DNA of 38,391 nucleotides from JAXLYX01 sp046351215 (GCA_046351215.1 JAXLYX010000033.1:1-38391); one strand, 5' to 3'; shown: positions 22,094-30,778, numbered from the stretch's first letter. Notes: generated by a model from the sequence alone, not told the origin. Numbers and translations are program-made.

Positions 22094-24457
22094 ATGGCGC
22101 GGAAGCGCAACGACGAACCCACTCTGTTCGACGACCCGCTCGCGGGCTTCGTCGATGCCTCGCTCGCGGAAGAAACGCGGCGTAGGTACCTGAATTACGC
22201 GCTCAGCGTCATCACGTCCCGTGCCCTGCCGGACGTGCGTGACGGCCTGAAGCCGGTGCAGCGACGCATCCTCTACACGATGCAGAACGAGCTGCGCCTC
22301 TCGTCCGACGCGAAGTACCGCAAGTCCGCGGCCGTCGTCGGCGACGTGATGGGCAAGTTCCATCCGCACGGCGACACGGCCATCTACGACGCGCTCGTCC
22401 GGATGGCCCAGTCGTTCTCGATGCGGGCTCCGCTCGTCGACGGCCGCGGCAACTTCGGCTCGCCCGACGGCGACTCGCCGGCGGCGATGCGCTACACGGA
22501 GGCGAAGCTGCAGAAGCTCGCCGACGAGCTCCTCGACGAGCTCGGCAAGCAGACCGTCGCGTTCCGACCGAACTACGACGGGACGCGCTTCGAGCCGGTC
22601 GTCCTGCCCGCGCGCTTCCCGAACCTGCTGGTCAACGGCTCGCAGGGCATCGCCGTCGGCATGGCCACGTCGATCCCGCCGCACAACCTCGGCGAGGTCG
22701 TGAAGGCCTGCGTCGCCCTCATCGACGACGGCGAGCTCACGACGAAGCAGCTGCTCAAGCACATCAAGGGACCCGATTTCCCGACCGGCGGCGAGCTCGT
22801 CAGCTCCCGCGAGGACATCGTCGCGGCCTACGAGAACGGCCAGGGGTCGCTCAAGCTCCGCGGCGAGTGGAAGGTCGAGGACTCGAAGAAGGGCAACCCG
22901 CAGATCGTCATCACGTCGATCCCGTACGCCGTCGAGCGCGCCTCGATCGTCGAGAAGATCGCCGAGGTGATCCTCTCGAAGAAGCTCCCCGTGCTGCTCG
23001 ACGTCCGCGACGAGAGCACCGAGGACTGCCGGGTCGTCTGCGAGTTCAAGAAGGGCGCCGATCCGCAGCTGATCCTCGCCTACCTCTACAAGCACACGCC
23101 GCTCCAGACGAACGTGCAGGTGAACCTCACCTGCCTCGTCCCGACGGAGAACGCCGAGATCGCCGCGCCGCAGCGCCTCGACCTCCGGAGCATCCTCCGG
23201 CACTTCCTCGACTTCCGCATGGAGGTCGTGACGAAGCGGCTCGCGTTCGACCTCGCGAAGCTCCGCGAGCGGATCCACATCCTCGAGGGCTTCGCGATCA
23301 TCTTCGACGCGCTCGACGAGACGATCCGCATCATCCGGCGGTCGGACGGCAAGCAGGACGCCGCCGACAAGCTGATGAAGCGCTTCGGCCTCGACGACGT
23401 CCAGGTCGACGCGATCCTCGAGCTCAAGCTCTACCGCCTCGCGAAGCTCCAGATCCTCGTCGTCCAGGAGGAGCTCGGGGAGAAGAAGGCGGAGGCCGCG
23501 CGGCTCGAGAAGCTCCTCTCGTCCGAGAAGGCCCGCTGGAACCTCATCCGGGCCGAGCTCCACGAGCTCGAGCAGACCTACCAGGATCGCCGTCGCACGC
23601 GGATCCTCACGAACCTCGACGAGCCCAAGTTCGAGGCCGAGGCCTTCATCATCGAGGAGGACGCGATGGTCGTCCTCACCCAGCAGGGCTGGCTGAAGCG
23701 TCAGCAGCGCGTGAAGGACATCGGCTCGCTCCGCGTCCGCGAGGGCGACTCCGTCCTCGCGGTGCAGGCGGGCTCGACCCGGGCGTCGATCGCCTTCTTC
23801 TCGAACCTCGGCAGCTGCTACGTCGCGCGCATCGTCGACATCCAGGCGACGTCCGGGCACGGCGCGCCCGTGCAGACGATGTTCAAGATGGCCGATGGCG
23901 AGCGCATCCTCGCGATGGCCTCCTTCGATCCGCGCTTCCTCGAGGTCCCTGCGGCCACCGAGGGCGCGTCGGAGCCCGAGGCCCCGTACGCCGTCGCCGT
24001 CACCAAGGGCGGCATGTGCCTGCGCTTCTCGCTCCGCGCGCACCGCGATCCCTCGACGCGCGCCGGACGTCGCTACGTGCGCCTCAACGAGGGCGACGAG
24101 GTCGTCTACGTCGGCGTGACGGAGGCCGACGACAAGCTGGCGTGCGTCACGCGGTCGGGCCACGCCCTGATCTGCGAGGTCGAGGACGTCAGCGTGCTCG
24201 CCGGCGCCGGCAAGGGCGTGACCCTCGTCAAGATCGACGACAAGGACGTGGTGGTCGGAGCCCAGATCCTCCGCTACACGGACGACGTGCTCGTGGCCGT
24301 GAAGGACGGCGGCACCGAATACCGCGTCACCCTCCGCAAGTACGACGTGACGAGCCGCGGAGGGAAGGGCCACGCCCTCTTCAAGCGCGGCTACGTCGAG
24401 AAGGCCCTGGTCCCCGAGGCCGTCGTTCCCGAGTTCCCGTCGGAGGCTGACCGATGA
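22094..24457 (+). CDS. parC: DNA topoisomerase IV subunit A (ParC type)
   Basis: ATG 22094 follows CAGGAG; the frame upstream is ignored. The 787-residue protein has the type IIA breakage-reunion domain: RALPDVRDGLKPVQRRIL, the quinolone region KFHPHGDTAIYDALVRMAQ (Thr95 and Asp99 at the places of E. coli GyrA Ser83 and Asp87) and the catalytic Tyr134 in AMRYTEAKL. A coiled coil follows, then a beta-pinwheel C-terminal domain. The first blade reads QQGWLKRQQRVKDIGSLRVR, like ParC, and lacks the QRRGGKG box typical of GyrA, which supports topoisomerase IV (decatenation) over gyrase. With the B subunit it would separate daughter chromosomes. It overlaps the B gene by 4 bases. Gyrase assignment remains possible. 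Confidence 0.85.
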   Translation: MARKRNDEPTLFDDPLAGFVDASLAEETRRRYLNYALSVITSRALPDVRDGLKPVQRRILYTMQNELRLSSDAKYRKSAAVVGDVMGKFHPHGDTAIYDALVRMAQSFSMRAPLVDGRGNFGSPDGDSPAAMRYTEAKLQKLADELLDELGKQTVAFRPNYDGTRFEPVVLPARFPNLLVNGSQGIAVGMATSIPPHNLGEVVKACVALIDDGELTTKQLLKHIKGPDFPTGGELVSSREDIVAAYENGQGSLKLRGEWKVEDSKKGNPQIVITSIPYAVERASIVEKIAEVILSKKLPVLLDVRDESTEDCRVVCEFKKGADPQLILAYLYKHTPLQTNVQVNLTCLVPTENAEIAAPQRLDLRSILRHFLDFRMEVVTKRLAFDLAKLRERIHILEGFAIIFDALDETIRIIRRSDGKQDAADKLMKRFGLDDVQVDAILELKLYRLAKLQILVVQEELGEKKAEAARLEKLLSSEKARWNLIRAELHELEQTYQDRRRTRILTNLDEPKFEAEAFIIEEDAMVVLTQQGWLKRQQRVKDIGSLRVREGDSVLAVQAGSTRASIAFFSNLGSCYVARIVDIQATSGHGAPVQTMFKMADGERILAMASFDPRFLEVPAATEGASEPEAPYAVAVTKGGMCLRFSLRAHRDPSTRAGRRYVRLNEGDEVVYVGVTEADDKLACVTRSGHALICEVEDVSVLAGAGKGVTLVKIDDKDVVVGAQILRYTDDVLVAVKDGGTEYRVTLRKYDVTSRGGKGHALFKRGYVEKALVPEAVVPEFPSEADR

Positions 24458-26367
24458 GCGAGACCTATTCGGCGAAGGACATCGAGGTCCTCGAAGGCCT
24501 CGAGCCCGTCCGCAAGCGCCCCGCGATGTACATCGGCGGGACGGATGCGCGCGGCTACCACCACCTGCTCTGGGAGATCGTCGACAACTCGGTCGACGAG
24601 GCGATCAACGGTCACGCGACCCAGATCGAGGTGGTGATCGACGCCGATGCGAAGGGCGCCCGGGTCACCGACAACGGCCGCGGCATCCCCGTCGACATCC
24701 ACCCGAAGTTCAAGAAGTCGGCCCTCGAGATCATCCTCACGACGCTCCACGCGGGCGGCAAGTTCGAGGGCAAGAACTACCACGTCTCCGGCGGCCTCCA
24801 CGGCGTCGGCTCGTCGGTCGTCAACGCGCTCGCGACCGAGCTCGTCGCGACCGTGCGTCGCGGCGGCAAAGAGTACACCCAGTCGTTCGCGCGCGGCCTC
24901 CCGACGTCGAAGCTCAAGGAGGTCGGGGACACGCGCAAGCGCGGGACCACGATCTACTTCCGCCCCGACGACAAGATCTTCGGTGCGAGCGGGAAGTTCG
25001 ACATCGATCGCGTCCGCGAGACGCTCGAGGCGAAGACCTACCTGCATCGGGGCCTCAGGATCTCGCTCCGCGACGAGGCCTCGGGCAAGACCGAGGACTT
25101 CGAGCATCCGAACGGCATCGTCGACTACCTCGGCAAGCTCGTGCGCGAGCGCGGCAAGCCCGGCGTCCACCCGACGGCCTTCGCCCTGGATCGCGACGGG
25201 GACTTCCGCATGGAGGTCGCCCTGCAGTGGACGGAGTCGACCGACGAGGTCCTGAAGTCCTACGCGAACGGCATCCCGACGCCGATGGGCGGCACGCACG
25301 AGAACGGCCTCCGCGCCGCGCTCGGCAAGGCGATCCGCAACTACATGGACACCCACAACATCACGTTGAAGGGTGTGAAGATCACGGCCGAGGACATCCG
25401 CGAGGGCATCGTCGGCATCCTCAGCGTCTACGTCCAGGAGCCCCAGTTCCAGGGCCAGACGAAGGATCGCCTGAACAATCCGGAGGTCGCCGGCCTCGTC
25501 GAGAACGCCGTCCGCACCGCGCTCGAGCAATGGCTCCACGACAACAAGTCGATGGCGGAGTCGATCCTCGCGCGCATCGTGCTCTCGGCCCGCGCCCGCG
25601 AGGCGAGCCGCGCGGCGAGCCAGCAGGTCAGCCGCAAGTCGGCGGTCAGCCATCGCCTGAACCTGCCCGGGAAGCTCTCCGACTGCGCGAGCACCGATCC
25701 GACCGAGTGCGAGCTCTTCCTCGTCGAGGGCGACTCGGCCGGCGGCAACGCCAAGCAGGGGCGCGATCGCCGGACGCAGGCCATCCTCCCGCTGCGCGGC
25801 AAGGTGTTGAACGCCGAGCGGGCGAGCGGCTCGCAGGTGCTCGCCAACGCCGAGCTCCAGAACATCGTGAACGCGCTCGGCTGCGGGATCGGCAAGGACT
25901 TCGACGTCTCGAAGATCCGGTACGGGCGGGTCTTCCTCCTGATGGACGCCGACAGCGACGGCCATCACATCGCGACGCTGCTGCTCACGTTCTTCTACCG
26001 CATGCTGCCCGGCCTCATCCGGAACGGGCACGTCTTCGTGGCGCAGCCGCCGCTCTACCGCATCGACGCGGGACGCGACACGCACTGGGCCCTCGACGAC
26101 GCGGAGAAGGAGCGGATCCTGAAGTCGCTCCCGAAGAACGTGAAGCCCGAGATCAGCCGCTTCAAGGGTCTCGGCGAGATGACGGCCGAGGAGCTGAAGT
26201 CGACGACGCTCGATCCACGGCGGCGGCGCGCGCTGCGCGTCACCATCGAGGAGGAGCTCGAGACCGATCGGGTCCTGAACGACCTGATGGGCAAGGACGC
26301 GAGCGCTCGCTACCAGTTCATCATGGAGCACGCGCCGAAGGCGACGGCCGACGACCTCGACCTCTAG
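24454..26367 (+). CDS. parE: DNA topoisomerase IV subunit B (ParE type)
   Basis: ATG 24454 overlaps the ParC stop (ATGA), with GGAGG 8 bases before. The 637-residue length is that of ParE. It begins YSAKDIEVLEGLEPVRKRPA, followed by the GHKL ATPase motifs: EIVDNSVDEAINGHA (Mg-binding Asn), VTDNGRGIPVDIHP and HVSGGLHGVGSSVVNAL. The transducer and TOPRIM domains follow, with ECELFLVEGDSAGGNAKQGR, LMDADSDGHHIATLLLTFFY and a C-terminal RFKGLGEMTAEEL. All ATPase and metal-binding residues are present. It supplies ATP hydrolysis and the gate metal site for strand passage by the A2B2 enzyme. ParE versus GyrB is decided mainly by its A-subunit partner. Confidence 0.88.
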   Translation: MSETYSAKDIEVLEGLEPVRKRPAMYIGGTDARGYHHLLWEIVDNSVDEAINGHATQIEVVIDADAKGARVTDNGRGIPVDIHPKFKKSALEIILTTLHAGGKFEGKNYHVSGGLHGVGSSVVNALATELVATVRRGGKEYTQSFARGLPTSKLKEVGDTRKRGTTIYFRPDDKIFGASGKFDIDRVRETLEAKTYLHRGLRISLRDEASGKTEDFEHPNGIVDYLGKLVRERGKPGVHPTAFALDRDGDFRMEVALQWTESTDEVLKSYANGIPTPMGGTHENGLRAALGKAIRNYMDTHNITLKGVKITAEDIREGIVGILSVYVQEPQFQGQTKDRLNNPEVAGLVENAVRTALEQWLHDNKSMAESILARIVLSARAREASRAASQQVSRKSAVSHRLNLPGKLSDCASTDPTECELFLVEGDSAGGNAKQGRDRRTQAILPLRGKVLNAERASGSQVLANAELQNIVNALGCGIGKDFDVSKIRYGRVFLLMDADSDGHHIATLLLTFFYRMLPGLIRNGHVFVAQPPLYRIDAGRDTHWALDDAEKERILKSLPKNVKPEISRFKGLGEMTAEELKSTTLDPRRRRALRVTIEEELETDRVLNDLMGKDASARYQFIMEHAPKATADDLDL

Positions 26368-26444
26368 GCCCTACGTCCACGAGAAGGCTCCCCTCGGTGC
26401 CGGTGTGCGAGGGGCGCCCCCGATTCCGTGGAAACGTTGCGGTT

Positions 26445-26477
26445 CTCCGTCCGGGCATGGACAATGCTCGGACGGAG
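26445..26477 (+). promoter_or_regulatory. Strong leader hairpin enclosing the OmpA-gene ribosome binding site
   Basis: CTCCGTCCG (26445-26453) pairs perfectly with CGGACGGAG (26469-26477). Inside, a G-U pair and GCAT/ATGC extend the stem to 14 pairs with a 5-base loop. The GGAG that would be the ribosome binding site for TTG 26486 is in the 3' arm. A possible promoter (TTGCGG 26437, GACAAT 26460, 17-base spacing) overlaps the hairpin. It may hide the ribosome binding site, act as a terminator of parCE, or be an operator; no T-run follows. Confidence 0.5.
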
Positions 26478-26485
26478 TCTCGTCC

Positions 26486-27928
26486 TTGAACGACTCGAAC
26501 AGGCTCGAACGCCGGAGCGCTCGTCATGGCCGGGCGGGGGCATGCCTCGTCGGCCCGCTGGCCGTCGCCGGCGTCGTCGGCCTGGCCTTTCCCGAGGAAG
26601 CACGTGCGGATCGGCCCGCGATCCTCTCGCTCGAGGGCGACCTCGCGACGCCCGTGAGCTCCGAGCAGCGGGACCTCTTCGGCGCCGGGCTCTCCGGGGC
26701 GTTCTCCGTCGAGGTGCCGGTTCAGCGGTGGTTGCTCGTCGGTGGGCGGCTGCGCTCTGGTTTCCTGTCGAGCGGACCCGCTCCGGCCGACCCGAGCCTC
26801 GCCGATCCGGGCGTCGGTACGTACACGATGCTCTTCGGCACGGCGCGTGTGCGGCCGCTCTTCTTCCTCGAAGGAGCGCGCCACGCCGATGGCCTCTTCG
26901 TCGACGTGGGCGGCGGCGGCGGCCTCACGGGGTCGGACTTCCGGGCCGGCCTCGAGCTGGGCGTCGGCTATCTGTTCCGAGTCCGCGACCTCGATCTCGG
27001 CCCCTCGATCCGCTACCTGCGCGTCTTCCAGCCGAACGGTCAGGCGCTCGGGGGCGGCGACGCGAGCGTCTTGCTCCTCGGCGCCACCGTGAGCTTCCGC
27101 GACCGCGCGCACCTCCATGGCGAGCAGGGCGCCGAGCCCCGGGACGAGGAGCCGGCGGCGCCCGCCGACTCCGATCACGACGGGGTGCCCGACGAGCGGG
27201 ACGGGTGCCCGACCGTGCCGGAGGACCTCGATCACTTCCAGGACGAGGACGGCTGCCCCGATGCCGACGACGACGGGGACGGCATTCCCGACACGGCCGA
27301 CCGCTGTCCGACGGTGCCCGAGGACGCCGACGGCTTCCAGGACGACGATGGCTGCCCCGAGATCGACAACGATGCCGACGGGCTCGCGGACTCGATGGAT
27401 CGCTGCCCGAACGAGCCCGAGACCGTGAACGGCAACGCCGACGAGGACGGCTGCCCCGATCGCGGTCTCATCGTCCTGGTCGGTGACCGGATCGTCCTCG
27501 AGGAGCGCGTGCTCTTCGACTTCGAGCGGGCGCGCGTGAAGCATGGAGCGAGACCGCACCTCGACGCCATCGTCCGACTCTGGCGCCAGCATCCCGAGTG
27601 GGCGCGGATCCGCATCGAGGGCCATGCCGACGCGCGCGGCAACGAGGAGTACAACCTCCGGCTCAGCGCGGATCGCGCCAGGAACGTGATGAACGCGCTC
27701 ATCGAGCGCGGCATGCCGGCCACGATCCTCGAGTCCCAGGGATTCGGCTCGAGCCAGCCGCGCGAGAGAGGCGAGACCGAGACCGCGCACCAGCGCAATC
27801 GTCGCGTCGAGTTCGTGATCGTCGCACGCTCGGCCCCCGACGCCGCTCCCGGGACCGAGGCGCCGAGCGCACCGCCCGCACCCGAGCCTCCCACGAACGC
27901 GAATCCGGGATCCGGAGGGTCGCCATGA
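26486..27928 (+). CDS. OmpA-family outer-membrane protein with thrombospondin-3 repeats
   Basis: TTG 26486 is chosen because GGAG lies 8 bases before and a signal peptide then follows (basic head RRSARHGR, core LVGPLAVAGVVGLAFP, cleavage after EARA). The frame itself opens at 26405. The 480-residue protein has an N-terminal beta-rich domain (about 45-220), probably a small barrel, with GGGGGLTGSDFRAGLELGVG. Thrombospondin type 3 calcium repeats (about 228-325) follow, then the OmpA-like peptidoglycan-binding domain: VLFDFERARVK, IRIEGHADARGNEEYNLRLS and RARNVMNALIERG, ending with RRVEFVIV. It would tie the outer membrane to peptidoglycan. The C-terminal tail is Pro/Ala-rich. It overlaps the next gene by 4 bases, so both are co-translated. 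Confidence 0.9.
   Translation: MNDSNRLERRSARHGRAGACLVGPLAVAGVVGLAFPEEARADRPAILSLEGDLATPVSSEQRDLFGAGLSGAFSVEVPVQRWLLVGGRLRSGFLSSGPAPADPSLADPGVGTYTMLFGTARVRPLFFLEGARHADGLFVDVGGGGGLTGSDFRAGLELGVGYLFRVRDLDLGPSIRYLRVFQPNGQALGGGDASVLLLGATVSFRDRAHLHGEQGAEPRDEEPAAPADSDHDGVPDERDGCPTVPEDLDHFQDEDGCPDADDDGDGIPDTADRCPTVPEDADGFQDDDGCPEIDNDADGLADSMDRCPNEPETVNGNADEDGCPDRGLIVLVGDRIVLEERVLFDFERARVKHGARPHLDAIVRLWRQHPEWARIRIEGHADARGNEEYNLRLSADRARNVMNALIERGMPATILESQGFGSSQPRERGETETAHQRNRRVEFVIVARSAPDAAPGTEAPSAPPAPEPPTNANPGSGGSP
27167..27460 (+). repeat. Thrombospondin-3-type calcium-binding repeats in the OmpA gene
   Basis: Three and a half repeats of the form DxDxDGxxDxxDxCPxxPED carry Asp/Asn at calcium-ligand spacing, for example SDHDGVPDERDGCPTVPED, DGDGIPDTADRCPTVPED and NDADGLADSMDRCPNEPE. 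Each has one or two Cys that would form disulfides in the periplasm. The repeats probably form a rigid, calcium-dependent spacer between the barrel and the OmpA domain. Confidence 0.85.
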
Positions 27929-29199
27929 GCCGTACCCGAGTCGTCCTCCTCACGTCCCTCCTGGCTCTCCACGCAGCCTTCGCCTTCGCGGCTTGTGGGG
28001 ATGCCATCGTCGGTCGCGACTGCGCGCCCAGCTACACCCTCTGCAACGGGTACTGCGCCTCGCTCTCCGACGACGAGCTGAACTGCGGTGGATGCGGGGT
28101 CGTCTGCCGCTCGAACGAGCGCTGCCAGGTCGGCGTCTGCACCGCCCTGTCGGACGGCGGGCTCGACGGGGGCGTGGGCGACGCGTCGATGGACGGCTCG
28201 ACGGGCGATGCGTCGACCGACGGTTCGATCGGCGATGGCTCGGTGGGCGACGGCGGTCTCGACGGCGGCGCGGGCGACGGGTCGATGGCCGACGGTGGGA
28301 TGGGCTGCGCGTGCAACGTCGGCGAGCTCTGCTGCGGCATGTCATGCGTCGATCCGCTGACGAGCACGGCGAATTGCGGCGGCTGCAACATGCCCTGCGG
28401 CGTCGGGGAAGTCTGCTCGAACGGTGGCTGCATGATCTCGTGCGGCACGGGTCTCACGCTCTGTGGAGCGCAGTGCTTCGACCTCACCTCCGATCCGGAT
28501 CACTGCGGGAGCTGCACGAACGTCTGCGCGAGCGGCATCTGCTCGGGCTCGTCCTGTGCCGCGGTGCCCCAGGGCCACGTCGTCCTGATCGGACACGACT
28601 ACCAGACGACCCGGGCCCTCCAGAACGTCTTCCTCGGCAACGCGGCGTTCATCCCCGGATCGCCGGCGGGTGTCCTCGTGTACGTGGGCACCGGCACGAT
28701 GGCGTCGTCGAACAACGTGTCGGGCGCGATCAACCAGGTCGCCGCCGGCCGGACGTTCACGCGAACGGATACTTCGGATCCGACCCAGGTGCCGCTCCTC
28801 CTCGCGAGCGCGGACGTGTTCATCGTCCTCGCGCAGGAGGGCTCGACCGACGCCGAGATCCAGGGGCTCGGGACCAGCTGGGCGGTCGCGCTCACCACCT
28901 TCGTGAACACGGGCGGCGTCGTCGTCGTGCTCGACGCGGGCGCCGCGAACGCGGGCACGCAGCAGCTCCTCGTCTCGGCCGGCCTGCTCACGGTCACGGG
29001 GCGCACGGACGTCAGCGGTCAAATCGTCTCCGTGACGAATCCGGGCGACGTCCTCGCCGCGGGAGCCGGCTCCAACGCCTACCGCGCGTCGAACAACAGC
29101 GTCTACTACGGCTCGACCAGCGGCGCGCCCGTCGTCCAGTACTGCCCGACCGCGGGTTCCTGCCTCGGTCCGGTCGTCGTCCACCGCGTCACCCCCTGA
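27925..29199 (+). CDS. Cys-rich (Stig1-like) lipoprotein with Asp/Gly linker
   Basis: ATG 27925 follows GGAGGGT and overlaps the OmpA stop by 4 bases. The 424-residue protein has a lipoprotein-type signal (LLTSLLALHAAFAFAAC, Cys24). Three Cys clusters of the form CNGYCASLSDDELNCGGCGV, CCGMSCVDPLTSTANCGGC and LCGAQCFDLTSDPDHCGSC match the Stig1-like repeats common in myxobacterial surface proteins. Between the first and second is a linker of repeated DGS/DAS/GDG units (about residues 76-128). The C-terminal half (about 215-424) is a domain rich in Val, Ala, Gly and Thr (HVVLIGHDYQTTRALQNVFL, FVNTGGVVVVLDAGAA) that resembles a Rossmann-like or glutamine-amidotransferase-like fold; its function is not known. 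It is likely exposed at the cell surface with its OmpA partner. Confidence 0.78.
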   Translation: MSRTRVVLLTSLLALHAAFAFAACGDAIVGRDCAPSYTLCNGYCASLSDDELNCGGCGVVCRSNERCQVGVCTALSDGGLDGGVGDASMDGSTGDASTDGSIGDGSVGDGGLDGGAGDGSMADGGMGCACNVGELCCGMSCVDPLTSTANCGGCNMPCGVGEVCSNGGCMISCGTGLTLCGAQCFDLTSDPDHCGSCTNVCASGICSGSSCAAVPQGHVVLIGHDYQTTRALQNVFLGNAAFIPGSPAGVLVYVGTGTMASSNNVSGAINQVAAGRTFTRTDTSDPTQVPLLLASADVFIVLAQEGSTDAEIQGLGTSWAVALTTFVNTGGVVVVLDAGAANAGTQQLLVSAGLLTVTGRTDVSGQIVSVTNPGDVLAAGAGSNAYRASNNSVYYGSTSGAPVVQYCPTAGSCLGPVVVHRVTP

Positions 29200-29225
29200 C
29201 GCGACGCCGTAGGGGCCACTCGCCG

Positions 29226-29273
29226 GCGGACGCGCCTCCCGCGTCCGCGCGTCGGGCACGTGCGCCTTTTTTG
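29226..29273 (+). terminator. Hairpin terminator after the OmpA/Stig1 pair
   Basis: GCGGACGCG-CCTCC-CGCGTCCGC (29226-29248) is a perfect 9-bp stem with a 5-base loop. Some 20 bases on, an imperfect GGGCACGTGCGCC palindrome is followed by a T-run (about 29268-29272), the only long T-run seen in the window outside genes. Either hairpin would end the operon before the ParA gene. A TTGACG (29271-29276) overlapping the T-run could be the -35 of the next gene, but no good -10 follows. Confidence 0.6.
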
Positions 29274-29340
29274 ACGTGAACGGGATTTTCGCATCGAAAT
29301 CCTTCCCCAAGCAGTTCGATAAGCGGAGGGAACGGAGCGG

Positions 29341-30441
29341 ATGGAAACCCCTACGTCCGAGTGCCACGTCTGCGGCAGCGCCTTCGAGGTTCGCTTCCGG
29401 TATCAGGTTCGCGAGGAAGCGGGACGCTACCTCTACGTCTGCTCGCTGCCCTGCCAGCAGCGCCTCCTCGAGGGCGTGCAGGGCCGCTGCGACTGCTCGG
29501 TCTGCGGCCGGGCCTTCGCGCTCGAGTTCCCGTACCAGGTGGCCGTGCGGGACGGCGTGCGCGCGTATTTCTGCTCGCAGGAATGCCGCGCCGAGGGCGC
29601 CCGCGTGGTCGAGGCGCCCCAGCGTGCTCGCGGTCCGCGTCGCATCGCCGTCTTCAACCACAAGGGCGGCACGGGCAAGACGACGACCTCGGTGAACCTC
29701 GCGGCCGGCCTCGCCGAGACCGGCCTGCGCGTGCTGCTCGTCGACGCCGACGGGCAGGGCAACGTCGGGGCCTCGCTCGGCATCCGCGGAGAGCAGACGC
29801 TCTACCACGTGCTCGTCCAGGGAGTGCACGCGGCGCAGGCCGCCGTGCCGGTGCGTCAGAACCTCGACGTGCTCACGTCGAACGAGCTGCTCGCCGCGGC
29901 CGAGCTCTACCTCGCCAACCGTCCGAACCGTGATCGCGTCATGCGCGAGAGGCTCGGCGATCGCGTGCAAGGCTACGACGTAGTGGTCATCGACTGCGCC
30001 CCGGCCCTCTCGCTGATGAACCAGAACGCGCTCGTCTTCGCCGACAGCGTGATCGTGCCCGTCGCCTGCGACTACCTCTCGCTCGTCGGCGTGAAGCAGG
30101 TCATCAAGACGATCAAGAACGTCCGCGAGCTCCTCGATCACGACATCGAGGTGCTCGGCGTTCTCCCCACGTTCTACGACGTGCGCAACCGCATCGCGCG
30201 CGAGTCGCTCGACACGCTGAAGCGGCACTTCGGCGAGCACTGCCTGCCGCCCGTGCGCGTGAACACGCGCCTCAAGGAGGCGCCGAGCGTGAAGCAGACG
30301 ATCTTCGAGCTCGCGCCCGACAGCCACGGTGCCGAGGACTACCGACACCTCGTGCGACACGTCCTCGGGGACGCGCTCGGGAGGAAAACCGAGCCCGCCG
30401 AGACGGCTACCGCCGAGACGGCCGAGGTCGCGGCCGAATGA
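29341..30441 (+). CDS. ParA-family ATPase with two N-terminal zinc-ribbon-like units
   Basis: ATG 29341 follows GGAGCGG. The 366-residue protein has two tandem Cys units: Cys8, 11, 34, 38 and Cys52, 55, 78, 82. Their spacings are identical (3, 23, 4), and both contain GxAF and YQV, so the second arose by duplication; they look like TRASH/treble-clef metal sites. From about 100 comes a complete ParA domain: deviant Walker A KGGTGKTTTSVN (Lys108 and Lys113), DADGQGNVG (A'), VVIDCAPAL (Walker B) and DYLSLVGVKQV. The C-terminal tail is rich in Ala, Glu and Thr. ParA-type ATPases position DNA or large complexes through ATP-dependent dimers on DNA. No ParB or parS is nearby; the next gene encodes a ribbon-helix-helix protein, overlapping or coupled to it. 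Confidence 0.92.
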   Translation: METPTSECHVCGSAFEVRFRYQVREEAGRYLYVCSLPCQQRLLEGVQGRCDCSVCGRAFALEFPYQVAVRDGVRAYFCSQECRAEGARVVEAPQRARGPRRIAVFNHKGGTGKTTTSVNLAAGLAETGLRVLLVDADGQGNVGASLGIRGEQTLYHVLVQGVHAAQAAVPVRQNLDVLTSNELLAAAELYLANRPNRDRVMRERLGDRVQGYDVVVIDCAPALSLMNQNALVFADSVIVPVACDYLSLVGVKQVIKTIKNVRELLDHDIEVLGVLPTFYDVRNRIARESLDTLKRHFGEHCLPPVRVNTRLKEAPSVKQTIFELAPDSHGAEDYRHLVRHVLGDALGRKTEPAETATAETAEVAAE

Positions 30442-30467
30442 CCGATTCCACCTCCAGGGAGGTTCCG

Positions 30468-30776
30468 ATGAGCCAGGGACACGAGACCGCGATGAAGGAC
30501 GTCTTCGAGCACGACGAGGTGGCGGACGTGCTCCGCTCCACCTTCTACTCGAAGCCGACCACGCCGAAGAAGGTGGCCCCCGGGCGGCGGGCCGCGAAGC
30601 CCAAGCCCGACCACTACGAGGTGATCTGCATCTCGATGTACCGGGAGGACCTCGACGCCCTGGACGCCAAGGTGGCGGACCTCAAGGCCCGCGGGCATCG
30701 CAAGATGAGCCGATCGAGCCTGATCCGGTACGCCCTCGAGAACGTCGACCTGACCAAGCTCCCCCGGAGCTACTGA
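30468..30776 (+). CDS. Ribbon-helix-helix partner protein of the ParA-like ATPase
   Basis: An in-frame ATG at 30438 overlaps the ParA stop, but ATG 30468 is preceded by a strong GGGAGG at the right distance, so it is chosen; the product is 102 residues. The N-terminal half is acidic then basic (KDVFEHDEVADVLRSTFYSK, PTTPKKVAPGRRAAKPKP), probably flexible. Residues about 49-95 form a ribbon-helix-helix: strand YEVICISMYR, helix DLDALDAKVADLKARG, then RKMSRSSLIRYALENVDL. Such proteins bind DNA as dimers and serve as adaptors or repressors of ParA systems (ParG and Omega are plasmid examples). The basic stretch before the ribbon may stimulate the ATPase, as an arginine finger does in those proteins. 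Chromosomal role unknown. Confidence 0.78.
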   Translation: MSQGHETAMKDVFEHDEVADVLRSTFYSKPTTPKKVAPGRRAAKPKPDHYEVICISMYREDLDALDAKVADLKARGHRKMSRSSLIRYALENVDLTKLPRSY

Positions 30777-30778
30777 GG

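Noticed and set aside
20411..24373. A 1320-codon leftward open frame across thiD and parC
   Set aside because: It spans two recognised genes and an intergenic space and shows shadow-strand composition; GC-rich DNA rarely has stop codons in this frame.
28150..28310. CRISPR-like or tandem repeat in the Asp/Gly linker
   Set aside because: The units are short, degenerate and in frame with the lipoprotein; there are no spacers.
28342..30360. Leftward open frame over the Stig1-like and ParA genes
   Set aside because: No motif, covers a terminator hairpin and two convincing genes on the other strand.
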